Source: Spirodela intermedia (lineage: Eukaryota; Streptophyta; Magnoliopsida; Alismatales; Araceae). Taken from it: DNA of 64,000 bases. Made by a program: the position numbers and the translations under genes. Shown one piece after another: positions 1-11,842 of this stretch (positions within the stretch are counted from its first letter, which is position 1; the number at the start of each line of letters is the position of its first letter). The stretch is taken from positions 637,501 through 701,500 of the forward strand of contig LR746278.1 in the NCBI GenBank assembly GCA_902729315.2, written 5' to 3'. The notes beneath the pieces are model-generated. The model did not search any database and was not told the DNA's origin. It saw only the letters and a list, made by a program, of their open reading frames with translations.

Positions 1-853
1 TGGGCCTCTATACGTGTTAGGCTAGGAAGCCCATAAGAGCCCAATAAACCAAACCATCTTCTGGCCACTGCTTTATAGTTCACCCACCACATGGCGACGT
101 CTCGTAACTGAGTTTTTTGTCGGGCCAGCCCATACTCAAAGCCCCCATTTGGGCCCCCAGACTATGGTCCTATGGTCTATTGGACCGTCACGTCGGTACT
201 CTCTCTCTCTCTCCCCTCTGTCTGTGTCCCTCGTCGCTCTCTTTCTCTCTCTTTCCGTAGATTCACGGGCGTCCTGAGAGCAGGCCAGCTGTTGTCAAAA
301 CGTGGACAGGAAACGGCCCTAAAGGATGAGCTGGTAGCCCCCTCCCCCGGGCTCCCGGGAATGCACATTTTTGTCCTTTTTTTCCGTATGATGAGTACAT
401 TACTGCAGAAAATAATTCCCTCCATAAGCGTCCTAATTTACTGGACAACCATATTAATTCGATGTCGATAGTTAATGCATTAACATCTCATTTTCCTAAT
501 TTAGTTAAAAACATGAGTGATATTATTTTTATTAATTTAATAGCATGCGAGAGTGAAAATCACCCCGATATAAAATATAAAATCATAAAAAACAATATTT
601 AATAATAATATAAACTAGTGAGGGTACAGTTCACGTCAGGGGGTTGGGGGGGGGGGTGAGTGACTGAGGCACGAGGGAGCACCGGAATCGCGGCTCACAG
701 GTCCACCATAAAAAAGAACCAGTGGCATGACCCTCGCCCACTCTCTCTCTCTACTTTCTCTCTCTACTTTCTTGCTCTTTACCTGCCCTCCGCCGTCGTC
801 AACGGGGATCCTAGTTCTCCGCCGCCGCGTCTCCGGAGTCCGCCGACGCCCGC
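1..853. other. Upstream intergenic region of the RLP4-like gene
   Basis: No gene recognised. The stretch holds CT-rich tracts near 200-260 and 728-775, an AT-rich part at about 470-620, and an 11-base G run at 646-656. The CT-rich part just before the start codon at 854 is typical of a plant 5' leader. Open frames here are short and low in complexity, so I do not call them coding. Confidence 0.6.
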
Positions 854-3800
854 ATGGAGCGGCGTCTTCTCCCCTGTCTGTTGGTCCTCTTCTTCCTATC
901 TGCTGCGGCAGTGGGCTCCCCGGCGGCGCCTCTGTATGGTGAGCTCATCTCCCGCACAGAGATTTTCTGGGAAATCGGCGCCTTTTCCGCCCGCCCTTTG
1001 GCTCGGCAGGTTGGATAATGTCCTTTGCTCGGCGGCGCAGGGGAGGTTTCGTATGCCATAGACTGTGGAGGGACGGAGGACTTCGACGGGCCCTTCAACC
1101 GGCGGTGGACAGCGGACAGTTTCTACTCCGGCGGCGGCATCCCGGGCACGGTGGCGGAGCCGCAAAACTTCCCCCTGCGCCAGGAGCGCACCCTCCGCGC
1201 CTTCCCGCCGTCCTCCGCCGGCAAGAAGGGCTGCTACGGGGTCCCCGTCCCGCCCGGCCGGTACTATATCCGCATCTTCACCGCCTACGACAACTACGAC
1301 AGCAAGCTCCGACCCCCGAGCTTCGACGTCTCGGTAGAGGGCACCCTCGTGTTCAGCTGGCGCTCCCCGTGGCCGGGGAAGATCGCGAGAGACGGCGCCT
1401 ACTCTGATCTCTTCGCGGCCGTCACCGACGGCCAGGCCGATGTCTGCTTCTACAGCATTGCCACTGACGCCCCCGTCATCGGTTCCCTTGAGATCTTCCA
1501 GATCGATTGGCTGGCCTACGGCGCCGCCGACCATATCCTCGTCAACTACGGCCGCCTCACCGCCGGGGGGAGGCTCTTCGGCCCCGGATTCACCAACGAC
1601 ACTGACCAATTCGGCCGGGTCTGGCAATCTGACCAGGGCTTCCTCATGGACTCCGCTAAGTCCAAGGTTCTGACAGCATCTCGCCCCATCCTGGGCGCCA
1701 ACCAGCGGCCGAACTTCTTCCCCACCCACCTCTATCAGACTGCCATCACCACAGCCTCCGGGGTCTCGGCGCTGGAGTACCTGTTCCAGGTGGACACTCG
1801 CCTGGACTACATGCTCTGGTTCCACTTCGCCGAGATCGATCCCGCCGTCACCGCACCCGGGAAGAGGGTGTTCGACATCTATGTCAACAAGGACAAAGTC
1901 ACCCGCATGGATATCTTCAAGCAGGTCGGCGGCTTCGCCGCACTGAAATGGCAGTACGTCGCGCGGAATCTGACGAGCACTCCCCTCAGCGTGAAGCTAG
2001 TCCCAATCTCCGGCGCGCCGCTGATCAGCGGCCTCGAGAACTATGCCATGGTACCGTTGGATCTGGCCACGGTCCCCAGCCAAGGTATGGGCGACAACCT
2101 GCAATGGTGAAGCTGCTGCCCCCGCCGGGGGAATAAGGAGGTCATGATCTCATGGCTTATTTGTGTCTTCCACAGTGGCCGCAATGAATGCTCTGAAGCA
2201 GTCCCTTCGCGTTCCAGACAGAATGGGTTGGAACGGGGACCCCTGCGCACCTTCCGCGTGGGATGCCTGGGAAGGGGTGACCTGCCAACGCAGCGACGAC
2301 AAGCGGGCGCTAGTGATCACTCAACTGTGAGCATTATCTCTTCTTCTACTTCTTCTTCCTTTCTCCTTGTTCATGCTCTTGTTCCTCACCCGTTTGTTCA
2401 TAATAATTTCTAGTGATCCATGCCGCCCCCAATGCATAAACACGTCTTTATTTCACAGAAAGCAGACATCTTTGAACCAAACTTCTACCATCCTTTTTCT
2501 TCTTGTGCCGATTAATGTCTTAGTGGGTATGCCCACCTGGTTTACTAGTCTCACCATGAGCTTTGGTTGGAAGCTGGTTTATTCGACAGTGATCTCTAAT
2601 TCATGAATGGGCTCTCTGAAGATGGCTGTTCAACTGACCAGGTTGTCCCGGGTAGTGGGTCTGTCCCAGATATACTGTGTAATCCATGCGGTGAAATCTT
2701 CAGCTTATGTATGCCCTATGCCACGCTCATCATGCTCGTCTCTGAAACCAGTGATCCCCCAATTTAGATTATGAACTTACCCACTAATCCAAGATAAGGT
2801 TTTCGTTTAATGAACTCACTTCGTCGTTAATGGCTCTACGACCCACGGAGCTCTTTCCATGCTGATTGATGTCAGAAATGGCATTCATGCAGTCACTCGC
2901 ATGCGGATTTCATAATTCTTGGGCTACATTGCATGACTTTGATCAGGCTACGATCATTCAGCTTTGGTATATTTCATTTTCATCGCACGGCCTGTTTTCG
3001 ATTCAAAACGGTGGAAGATTTAAAAGGACTATCAAGCGGGATTTCTTGAGAAAATCCAAGAAGCCGCAGCCTTCTCATGGTGCATTCATCTCGCTGAATC
3101 CATGAATTTCTTCGGTGGCTTAGCCTCAGAGCCGCTGCTTAAACCAAAAAGCTTTCATTTCTATCTGCCGATGCAATATTCTTATGAAAACGGCGCCGTT
3201 CATTCTTGCTTCATTGTCGCAGTGACCTTGGGAGCCAAGGGCTGAAGGGTTATATCAGTGACCAGATAAGTCAGCTGTCAAACTTGGTGTACCTGTGAGT
3301 AGAAAGTCAACAACATATCCTGTTTTTTTTTCCTTTATCTGGTTAATTTCTCAGCCATCATCGCTGTTGATGGTTAGCTTGCAATACATTGAATCACTGT
3401 CATCGTAATTATATATTTATGGCCTTTTTTTAATTTCTAATTATCATCACTCTTCTCTCCCCATTGTGTTTGAAGGAACTTGAGCTCTAATTTTCTGGAG
3501 GGAACATTGCCTGCGGGTCTCAGTCAAAGATCTCTTATGAAATTGTGAGTCAGATGATGTTGGCTCTCGCTCTTGTGCTCATGATCAGAAGTATTTCTAT
3601 GATAATCATTTAATTTACTGTTTTCCTGCTGATGAAACCCACCCTCTTCAAACGCTGTTCTTTTCTCGCCTCCAGGGATCTGTCGGGGAATCTGCTATCC
3701 GGGGGCATCCCAGATACTCTGGGCTCCTCCAGCCTAGTCCTAGCGTAAGCCTCTCTCTCTCTCTCTCTCTCGCTTTCATTCCTGTGTCTTGGAAGTTGCT

Positions 3801-4785
3801 ATCTTTTTTATTGAATGGTTTAATTTATTTATGATGACGAGTGAATGCTTTCCGTTCAGGTTGTTAAATGGCAACAGGCTGGAAGGGCAAGTACCCGAGA
3901 AGCTCTACTCGATCGGCGTCCACGGCGGGGCCATTGAGTAAGTCACTGTTCCTCCTTCCTCTCTCCCTTGAATTTAAGCAGTAAAATCGCCCAGAACACC
4001 CGTCCCTCCCTCCCTGCTCGGGGTCAAGTTCCTGGGCTTCAAAGCCATCTCATGCTATGCAACTTTGGTGGGTAGATATATTGGATCGATCTTCAGAACC
4101 CATGGATGAGAAAATTCGATGGTAACAAGCATAAAAATGTGAACTTTAGTGGGTATGAATCATCGGGTGGGATTTATTATTCTAATTATTCTACTTATTA
4201 TTAATATTATTATTCGAAGGCTGTGCCTTGGTTGACCTTCGGTGTTCATCCTGATGAATGATGATGATAAGTTGATGCCCAGCCTGTCGGGGAACAAGGG
4301 CCTCTGTGGAGTGCCTTCTCTGCCAGCTTGCCCCTTCTTCTGGAACAAAGGAGGGTTGTCCACCGGCGGGAAGATCGCCGTCGGCGTAGCGGCCGCCGTC
4401 GTCCTCGCGGCTCTCCTCCTGGCCGTCTATTTATTCTGTGTGAGGAAGGGGAGGCACGAGTACGACTTCGCCCCCTCCCAAGACCTCATGTGTAAGCACC
4501 CTGACTCCCTATAAAGCTTACTTATTTCCTAGAGAGAGAGACGGACTTTATCCCAAAAGGCGCTGAATTTATATGGGGAATCTGCGCCATATTCCATCTC
4601 ACCCACTAGTGGGGAATCTGAAGTCCTGTTCTTCTTATCTCTCTCTCTCTCTAACTCGCTGTCTCTCTCTCTTGCCAGCCATCGCAGCGAAGAGGAACAG
4701 ATACCAGAGGCAGAAGTCGCTGATGCTCCTTGAAATGGAAACTCAGAGCGCCAATGGAACCCCAGGCACCATGAATCCGCTCTAG
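854..4785 (+). CDS. RLP4-like: Malectin-like/LRR receptor-like protein (RLP4-type), nine exons
   Basis: Spliced model: 854-938, 1041-2084, 2176-2326, 3223-3294, 3476-3544, 3676-3744, 3860-3937, 4283-4491, 4679-4785. All introns are GT/AG, the phases agree, and the sum is 1884 nt (627 aa). The start gives a signal peptide (MERRLLPCLLVLFFLSAAA). Residues about 30-370 form a malectin-like domain (YAIDCGG, YDNYD, SFDVSVEGTLVFSWRSPWP, CFYSIATDAPVIGSLE). Then comes an LRR N-cap (MGWNGDPCAP...WEGVTC) and short LRRs, about one per small exon (72, 69, 69, 78 nt). A GLCGVP segment, a transmembrane helix at about 554-576 and a basic tail without kinase domain follow. Length and order fit the Arabidopsis RLP4 group, plasma-membrane proteins thought to sense cell-wall carbohydrate. 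Ligand and partner are not visible. Tail-to-tail with the PB1 gene. Confidence 0.93.
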
Positions 4786-5477
4786 TGGACGCCGTCTGAC
4801 AAGAGGAAGAAGACGTGGAAATGGACGATGCCTTCCTCTGGGGGAAGAAGTCAGCCCCGTTGACATGGATGGTCAAACGGCTGAGGCCCCCCCTCTTGCC
4901 GTAGAGCTTCCGCCGGAGAGGGGCACTGCGTAGGTCATTGCTTCAGCCTTGCGAGAGGTGCCCGCTTTCTCAAAGCCGGGTCGGGCCTTCAACCAAACAA
5001 CCTCCGTTGCTCGCTGAAACCCTTCTATTTCTTGGCCTTCTTTATTTTTTTTTACTGGAAGTCATTCTTCCACCAAGAATGGTTGCAACCATTCTGCTGT
5101 GATCTGAAATCGTATGGGCACGAAAAACAGCACGATCGGGAAGAAGTCTAGCAAAATTTTACATTATTGGCGAGTAGCGACACGTCGAAAGGACGAACAT
5201 TCTGAACCAGATTGTCTCTGCATGCTTATTATAGTAAAATATAGGCAGGGACGGACAACACGAGCAACAATGGCGGAGGACCAATCACTTGCAGAAAACC
5301 TAATATACGACGGCGATGGGATAATATGACAGACGAAGAAGAGGAGAGAAAGAGGGTCGAGAATCTATATACATACCTCTATTGCTATATACCATCATTA
5401 TGTACGTAACTATGCAGGTGCTTCTTCCTCGTCCCTCCAAAACTGCGCCCACTTCTCGCGGTCATAGTCTCGAGCGG
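4786..5477. other. Intergenic DNA between convergent genes
   Basis: This is the shared 3' side of the RLP4-like gene (+) and the PB1 gene (-). It has T-rich stretches near 5040-5052 and no recognisable coding sequence. It probably holds both 3' UTRs and polyadenylation signals; their exact sites cannot be fixed from sequence alone. Confidence 0.5.
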
Positions 5478-7697
5478 CTACGGAGCTTTGCCTGGCTTGG
5501 GATCGGCAGGTGGCTGCAGCGCTGGGGAGGGGTTCTGGGACATGAGCGTCGCCGAGGTCATCGCCTGGTACTGAGGGGGCAAAGCGGCGGCGGGCGGCGC
5601 CTGGGTGTAGTATATCTGCTGCGGGCGGCCTGCGTCGGCATACTCGTAGCCGTACCCGGGAGCTGACTGCGGCCGGTGATGGTGCATCGAGGGGTAGCCG
5701 ACGAACTGGTGGGACTGATCCGCCCCCAGGTGGATGAGCTGGGGGTGCTGCGAAGCGACGGCGGTGGGGGCGTTGACTCCTGGCCGATAGATGTTGCCGG
5801 CGAGTTCCTGCTTGGGCGGCGCCACCCCGGAGGGGAGGACGCTGCCGGGGAGAGGCTTGGCCGCAACTGGGTCGCCGCTCAAATTGGGTTGCATCTGGAG
5901 GTTGTAGGCGGGGTTCTGCCGAACGGGGAGGAAGTACATGGGGACCTGTTGATTGTAGGCGTGTGGATCCTGCAGCAACTGCGGCTGCGAGTGGACGGCA
6001 GCCATCTGATGGTAGTAGTGGTTGATTGGGAGCACGGCGCCGCCGGCATGGTGGTGGAGAAGATGTGGGTTGGCCTGGAGGAACTGCTGCTGTGATTGTT
6101 GTTGCTGTGGTTGAAGCTGTTCGACGGCCTGCAGAGAAGGGAGGGGCAGTGCGGGCTGCTGCTGCAGCAGGTAGCCTTTCTCATTTACCTGCACCGGCAA
6201 CCTGAAGCCGGGGTCGGAAGGGGGTGGTTCCTGGATGGGATCGGCGGCAGGGGAAGACCTTTCTTGATAGTATGCAGACCTAGGTCGAGAAATCGAAGGA
6301 CGAATAGCTCGATCAATCTCTTTGCAATTGTCAATAGATTGCGGAGATAGGTTAGGGCGATTTTGGACCTCGGATGTGTACCTGGCCAAGGCGTCGCCTG
6401 ATGCGGATAGATCCAGAGCGCTGGGTTTCTGCTGCTGCTGCTGCTGCTGTTGTTGTTGTTGTTGTTGCTGCTGCTGCTGTTGCTGCTGCTGGAGTTGCTG
6501 AGGCTGTTGCTGCTGGGGATGCTGGGGCGAGGATCTCCGGAAGCCTCCGTGGTCCGATTTGTCGTCATCGGAGGAGAAGACTTTGGTAGAATTAGGATTT
6601 TCTGCGAGGGAAGCGTTGGTGGGGTTCGCTCCGATTGCCGATGCGGCGGTGAGGGGAACAACGTTGATCAACTGGGGGGGCGGAGGAGGATGGTGCTGAA
6701 GGTGGGAATTGAGGCCCTCGACGTCTGTCTGCTGCTGCTGCAGCTTCTGATCGGAGAAATTCATCTGAGCAAAGTGCTCCTCCAATCCGGCGCCGATCCC
6801 CCTCCGCTCGGGGCCTCGATCGTCAGAACGGACGCGGATTGGGGGGAGGTTCGAGAGGGACGGAGCAGACGACGCCGATCCGAACGACGAGAAAGTACCG
6901 AGCATCGGCGAATCGGGGACGGAGTGGATCTCCTGTCCGCCATGCCTGCTGCCGCCGCCGCCGCCGATCTTCCCCGACGAGTCTTGCCGGGGATAGACCA
7001 CCCCGTTGTCCGATTCCTGGGGGATAACTCCGCCGCCGGCTTCATTGGTGGAGGATTTGGATTCCTCGATCCCCAGAAGGCAATTGACGGAATCCACGGA
7101 GGAGCGGCCGCGGCCGAGCATGGCGCTGTTGAGGGCGTCCACAAACCAGGTCTCCGACTTGGAGTCGTCGAGGAGGGACCCGATGGAGGAGGCCGTTCCG
7201 GTGGATTCCGGCTTCGCCGGGAAGAGAAACAGCCGGAGGCGGAGGGGCTTCCCGCCGCCGGCCGCGGCGGCGACGCGGTCGTACTCTTCGATCATGTTCT
7301 CCAGGTCCTCATCGGTGGTAACGGAGATGAGGGAGTCGAGGTCCTCGGAGGGGAGCTGGTACTTGACGCAAAAGTGGCGGCCGCCGACATAGCGGGAAAG
7401 GCGGCCGTGAAGATCGCCCAGCGTCGAGTGGCGCTCCATCACCACGATCCGAGTCTCCCCGCCGAGGTAGCACAGAGTCCTGTCGTGCGGCCGCGGCACG
7501 ATCTGCCCGCCATAGCTGCACATCAGCCGGAGCTTGGCGCCGCCGCCGCCCCCCGCCAGCTGCGCAGCCGCTGCGACGTTCGCCGACGGGGGGAAGGAAT
7601 CATCCCACGATTCCCCTCCCCGCGACCTCGGTGACATCGAGTCTATCGACTCTGCATAGCCCCCCGGCCCCCCTCCCGAGGGGGCGGCGCTCTCCAT
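5478..7697 (-). CDS. PB1-domain (Phox/Bem1p, octicosapeptide) protein with polyQ tract
   Basis: Single open frame of 739 aa; the start is the first Met (MESAAPSGGG). After a Gly/Ala-rich N-terminus, residues about 55-160 form a PB1 domain: KLRLMCSYGGQIVPRPHD, LGGETRIVVMERH, then the acidic OPCA-like part with SVTTDEDLENMIEEYDR, ending RLRLFLF. The rest is low-complexity, with His/Gln/Pro-rich runs and a polyglutamine tract at about residues 398-424. This is the architecture of plant PB1-only proteins, thought to be cytosolic or membrane-associated scaffolds that pair through PB1-PB1 contacts; the PAL OF QUIRKY group is one relative. The domain is clear, the role is not. I see no need for an intron. 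The antisense 394-aa open frame reflects GC-rich codon use and is not a gene. Confidence 0.88.
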   Translation of the reverse strand: MESAAPSGGGPGGYAESIDSMSPRSRGGESWDDSFPPSANVAAAAQLAGGGGGAKLRLMCSYGGQIVPRPHDRTLCYLGGETRIVVMERHSTLGDLHGRLSRYVGGRHFCVKYQLPSEDLDSLISVTTDEDLENMIEEYDRVAAAAGGGKPLRLRLFLFPAKPESTGTASSIGSLLDDSKSETWFVDALNSAMLGRGRSSVDSVNCLLGIEESKSSTNEAGGGVIPQESDNGVVYPRQDSSGKIGGGGGSRHGGQEIHSVPDSPMLGTFSSFGSASSAPSLSNLPPIRVRSDDRGPERRGIGAGLEEHFAQMNFSDQKLQQQQTDVEGLNSHLQHHPPPPPQLINVVPLTAASAIGANPTNASLAENPNSTKVFSSDDDKSDHGGFRRSSPQHPQQQQPQQLQQQQQQQQQQQQQQQQQQQQQKPSALDLSASGDALARYTSEVQNRPNLSPQSIDNCKEIDRAIRPSISRPRSAYYQERSSPAADPIQEPPPSDPGFRLPVQVNEKGYLLQQQPALPLPSLQAVEQLQPQQQQSQQQFLQANPHLLHHHAGGAVLPINHYYHQMAAVHSQPQLLQDPHAYNQQVPMYFLPVRQNPAYNLQMQPNLSGDPVAAKPLPGSVLPSGVAPPKQELAGNIYRPGVNAPTAVASQHPQLIHLGADQSHQFVGYPSMHHHRPQSAPGYGYEYADAGRPQQIYYTQAPPAAALPPQYQAMTSATLMSQNPSPALQPPADPKPGKAP
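6428..6512 (-). repeat. CAG/CAA polyglutamine repeat in the PB1 gene
   Basis: A run of CTG and TTG triplets on + reads as CAG and CAA on -, giving a tract of about 22 or more glutamines with a few Leu/Pro interruptions. The middle is pure CAA, which usually stabilises such tracts against slippage. Length polymorphism is likely. Confidence 0.85.
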
Positions 7698-9074
7698 CGA
7701 CGCTCCTCTCTCTGTCTCTCTCTCAACCCTTCTTTCTCTCTCCCCAACCTTCCCCCTCTCGCTGATCTTTGCCCTCTTCCAGTATCTGCCCCTCCTCCCT
7801 TTCTCTCTCTCTCCCTCTACCTTATTGGTAACAGCTGTTCTTTATTACGTGGATAAAATTAAAATAAAAATACATTGCGGGCACGTACGGTGAGCTGTCA
7901 GAGGGCTCAAGAGAAGGGTGGGCCCTCGCCCAAGAAGAAAAACGCAAAAGCAAGAGAGAGACGGAGAGAGGAGATAGAGAGAGCGGAGACCAACAGGGCT
8001 AGTTGTCCCCGGAGTGTTTGGATTGCAGGATATACTGCAAGATTGGGGAGGAATCCCAATTCCAAGTCTCGGTCTCATCAGCTGGCCCGCAACGCAGAGC
8101 TGACTGATGGGCCCCCAAATTTCGAGCCCAGTAGGCACCGCATTCATTCCCCAAGTAATAGGAAAATCCTCAAGACTTCTCTCTCTCTCTCTCTCTCTAG
8201 GATGTCCACGTCGGAACCTTTTCCGCGGAGGTCTGTACTGTGCAAAGAACTTTTGGTCGACGACGGGACGTAGTGGAGGGGGGAGGAGATGACCCACCGG
8301 TTAGCCGAGGAGGCGGATAACTTATCCCTTGAGACTTTCCGTCCGTCCGTCCCTTGGACGGTTCCTCCGGCGACGACTTCGTCGGCCGCCATCGAAGCTC
8401 CTCCGCCCGCCGCCGCCACGATGCCCATGATGGTTCTGTTCTTAACGTCTTCCCTCCTGCTGAAAGCGACGGGGCCACGGCAGCCGCCGACAGGCGGGGC
8501 TGATCTCGAGCCTTCCACATGTCACCGGATCAAGGAGGAGGAAGGTGGTGAGCTCAATAAAATATGGTCACGGTCCTCTCTCGTTGCCGTCTTCACGGCG
8601 GGGCTTCCAGGCCGCGGCAAGCTGAGGAGACGGCGGCGGTGGAACTCCGGTGGCCCTACGTACTCTCTGCTGTTTTCGGCGGCGGTGGAACTCCGGCCAT
8701 AGCCTTCGTCAGCTGCAGATTAATAACTCTCCATGTCGTGGAAATCAAGGGCGGGGAGAATAAAAAAATGGGAAGGTTTTGAGGCGCATGTGAAGGGCAC
8801 TGAAAGCCGGAAGAGAGCTTGCTGTCTTCTTCCTCCTCGCCGGCTGCCACGGCAGCCGGTAGATTCTGATCCCTCCTCTCGCACGCCACCGCGCCCGTCT
8901 GGGAACCCGACAAGACGAGGACGGGGGGGGACTGTGGGTGGGGAGGCAGCAGCGGAAATATAGCCGTTGCGGTGGTGGCAGCGACCCTTTTTCAGGTTTT
9001 TAAACACGCCGCGGTTTTCCTTTCTCCCACAGTGGTGCATGTACTCGTCGTCCCCCCCCCGAAGCAAGGTAGCA
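7698..9074. other. Divergent intergenic region, PB1 gene / X8 gene
   Basis: This lies between the 5' ends of the PB1 gene (-) and the X8 gene (+). CT-rich tracts at 7705-7820 are the probable PB1 leader side; another (TC)n run sits at about 8178-8199. GC-rich open frames of 107-150 aa on both strands at 7845-8702 have no family signature, overlap one another and look like composition artefacts. A small unrecognised gene at about 8290-8700 cannot be excluded. Confidence 0.45.
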
Positions 9075-9802
9075 ATGGCCCCACGAGCAAGGAGAGCGGC
9101 GCTCCTCCTCCTCTCTCCCACTCTGCTGCTGCTGTTGCTGTGCCTCTTCGGCTCCTTCAAACTGGGAATGGCAGGCTCGCCCTATGCTTCCCCTTCCCGG
9201 CCTCCTCCTACCGGTCTTCTCCTCGGCTGCTCTTCTTCCCTGCCATAATGCACTCGACTTGCAGAGAAGCTCACCTCCTCTGTCTCATTCTTCACTTTGC
9301 AGGAGAGACGGCGAAAGGTTCCAGACCGGGTGAGGCACAGGTGAGAGCAGAGGCCTTGAGACAGCAGGGGGATCTCCTTGAGAGAGACGAGCAGAAACCC
9401 TAATCCTCCAAATGTCCCTCCCTCTTCCTTGTTGCTCGCAGAAAACGTGGTGCGTGGCGAAGCCGTCGACGGAGGAGGCGGCGCTGCAGGAGAACATCGA
9501 CTTCGCCTGCTCCCATGTCGACTGCGGCGTCCTGAGGAGCGGATGCGCCTGCGCCGCCCCCAACACGCGCATCAACCACGCCTCCGTCGCCATGAACCTC
9601 TACTACGAAGCCATGGGCAGGAACCACTGGAACTGTCACTTCGGGAACTCCGGGCTCATCGTCCAGACCGACCCGAGTAAGACCTCCGACAACCCTCCTC
9701 CCGACGACTTTGGATGATTACTTGGCTTCGTTTCTGAGATCCGAGTAAGACCTCCGGCAACCCTTCTCTGTTGCAGGTTACGGCACCTGCGCGTACCCGT
9801 GA
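9075..9802 (+). CDS. Small secreted X8-domain (CBM43, Ole e 10-like) protein
   Basis: Model: 9075-9213, 9303-9340, 9442-9676, 9777-9802 (438 nt, 145 aa). The X8 domain is in exons 3 and 4: KTWCVAKPS, IDFACSHVDCG, CACAAPNTRINHASVAMNLYYEA, NHWNCHFGNSGLI, DPSYGTCAYP, with the conserved Cys and the NTR/HAS.AMN pattern. X8/CBM43 modules bind beta-1,3-glucan (callose), and small members act in the cell wall or at plasmodesmata. A hydrophobic N-terminus after MAPRARRAA fits a signal peptide. There is no C-terminal hydrophobic tail, so no GPI anchor is expected. Exons 3 and 4 are certain. Exon 2 has a strong donor (CAG/GTGAGA), but the exon 1 donor at 9214 (ccg/gtcttc) is poor, so the N-terminal half is tentative. 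Confidence 0.72.
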
Positions 9803-10833
9803 TTTGGAGATTAGGGATTCAGACGGCGACGAATTCGTAGATGGAGGGGGGGCGATCCTTGTCCCTTGCGTTCTCGTCGTCGGGCTACAGAATTGTAGGA
9901 CTTTGTTGAGGCAGTCTCGTAGTTCAGGCGCTCCGTTGGGATCTTCTTCTGTACTGCCTTCCTCTTCTCCTTTTTTCGTAGGAAAGCTGTGGAACTGATG
10001 TTGTTCTTCTGAGATCGGCCGAATGATGGAAGCGGGGGAAATCACATATGCAAAATAACCTGGAAAAACCGTTGAAACGCTCGGATGACTGAAATCGTGC
10101 GAGATCGACGAGTGCGACAGGGGAGAGATGCAGAGGGAGGGCGGCATTATACTATCAAACCCTAGAAACGGATCTGACTGCCACACAAGAAAATCAATGT
10201 GAACTGGACTGAGAAGACCAAGACCGCCATGGAAAGGAATCCGGAGGAAACCAGGCTATCAAAGCAGAGAGGAGGCGACAAGGATCTCCCATCTTTCCCC
10301 CCCGGAAACAGAGACTGAGAAAGAAAGCAGAGGAGAAAGATTCACATACCTCTCCTCCTTCCCTCCCGATTTCTCCCCCACCTGACGGCATCCGATCGGA
10401 AGCATTCTCTGGCGACGGCGTATTCCGGCGTATTGGGCCATTCTCATGTGGGCCGACGCCCGAGTCCATCCCTTCGCGGGCCTCTTTGAAACAGGCCCAG
10501 AACGGGAGTCAACACGTAGATTAAGTAAATAGACGCATAAACCATACTGATATGCTTGACCCGACGAGGTTCGGAGTCTAAACGGTCCGAAAGTCAGCGC
10601 GACTCCCATTTTCTTGGGTCGGCTTCAGAAATACCCCTCTTGCGTGTTGACGGCAGGATATTTCGTCAAAACATCCTAATTTCTTCTCGGAAAATTGGAA
10701 CGCCGGGGCCGACAAGGGTACGCGCAGAGACAAAGATGAGAGGGCGCCGCAGCGGGGTTGTGGCTAGGTGAGCGCCGCGTGTCAGGAGGTAGGCCGGGGG
10801 GGGATCCGAGATCCTCGGAAGAGAACGCTTCCG
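9803..10833. other. Intergenic, X8 gene to Lhcb1 copy 1
   Basis: No gene recognised. The stretch is moderately GC-rich single-copy-looking DNA and shows none of the repeated flanks found around Lhcb1 copies 2-9. Confidence 0.5.

Positions 10834-11842
<1,009 letters not shown>

Noticed and set aside
896-1825. 309-codon minus-strand frame opposite the RLP4-like exon 2
   Set aside because: Shadow of a GC-rich exon whose + translation is a clear malectin-like domain.
6450-7634. 394-codon + strand frame opposite the PB1 gene
   Set aside because: Poly-Leu and Arg/Gly-rich shadow of the polyQ and GC-rich PB1 sequence; the minus frame has a real domain.
8144-8518. Possible small gene on minus in the PB1/X8 interval
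   Set aside because: No recognisable domain, overlapping frames in three phases, and a GA repeat inside; not enough support.
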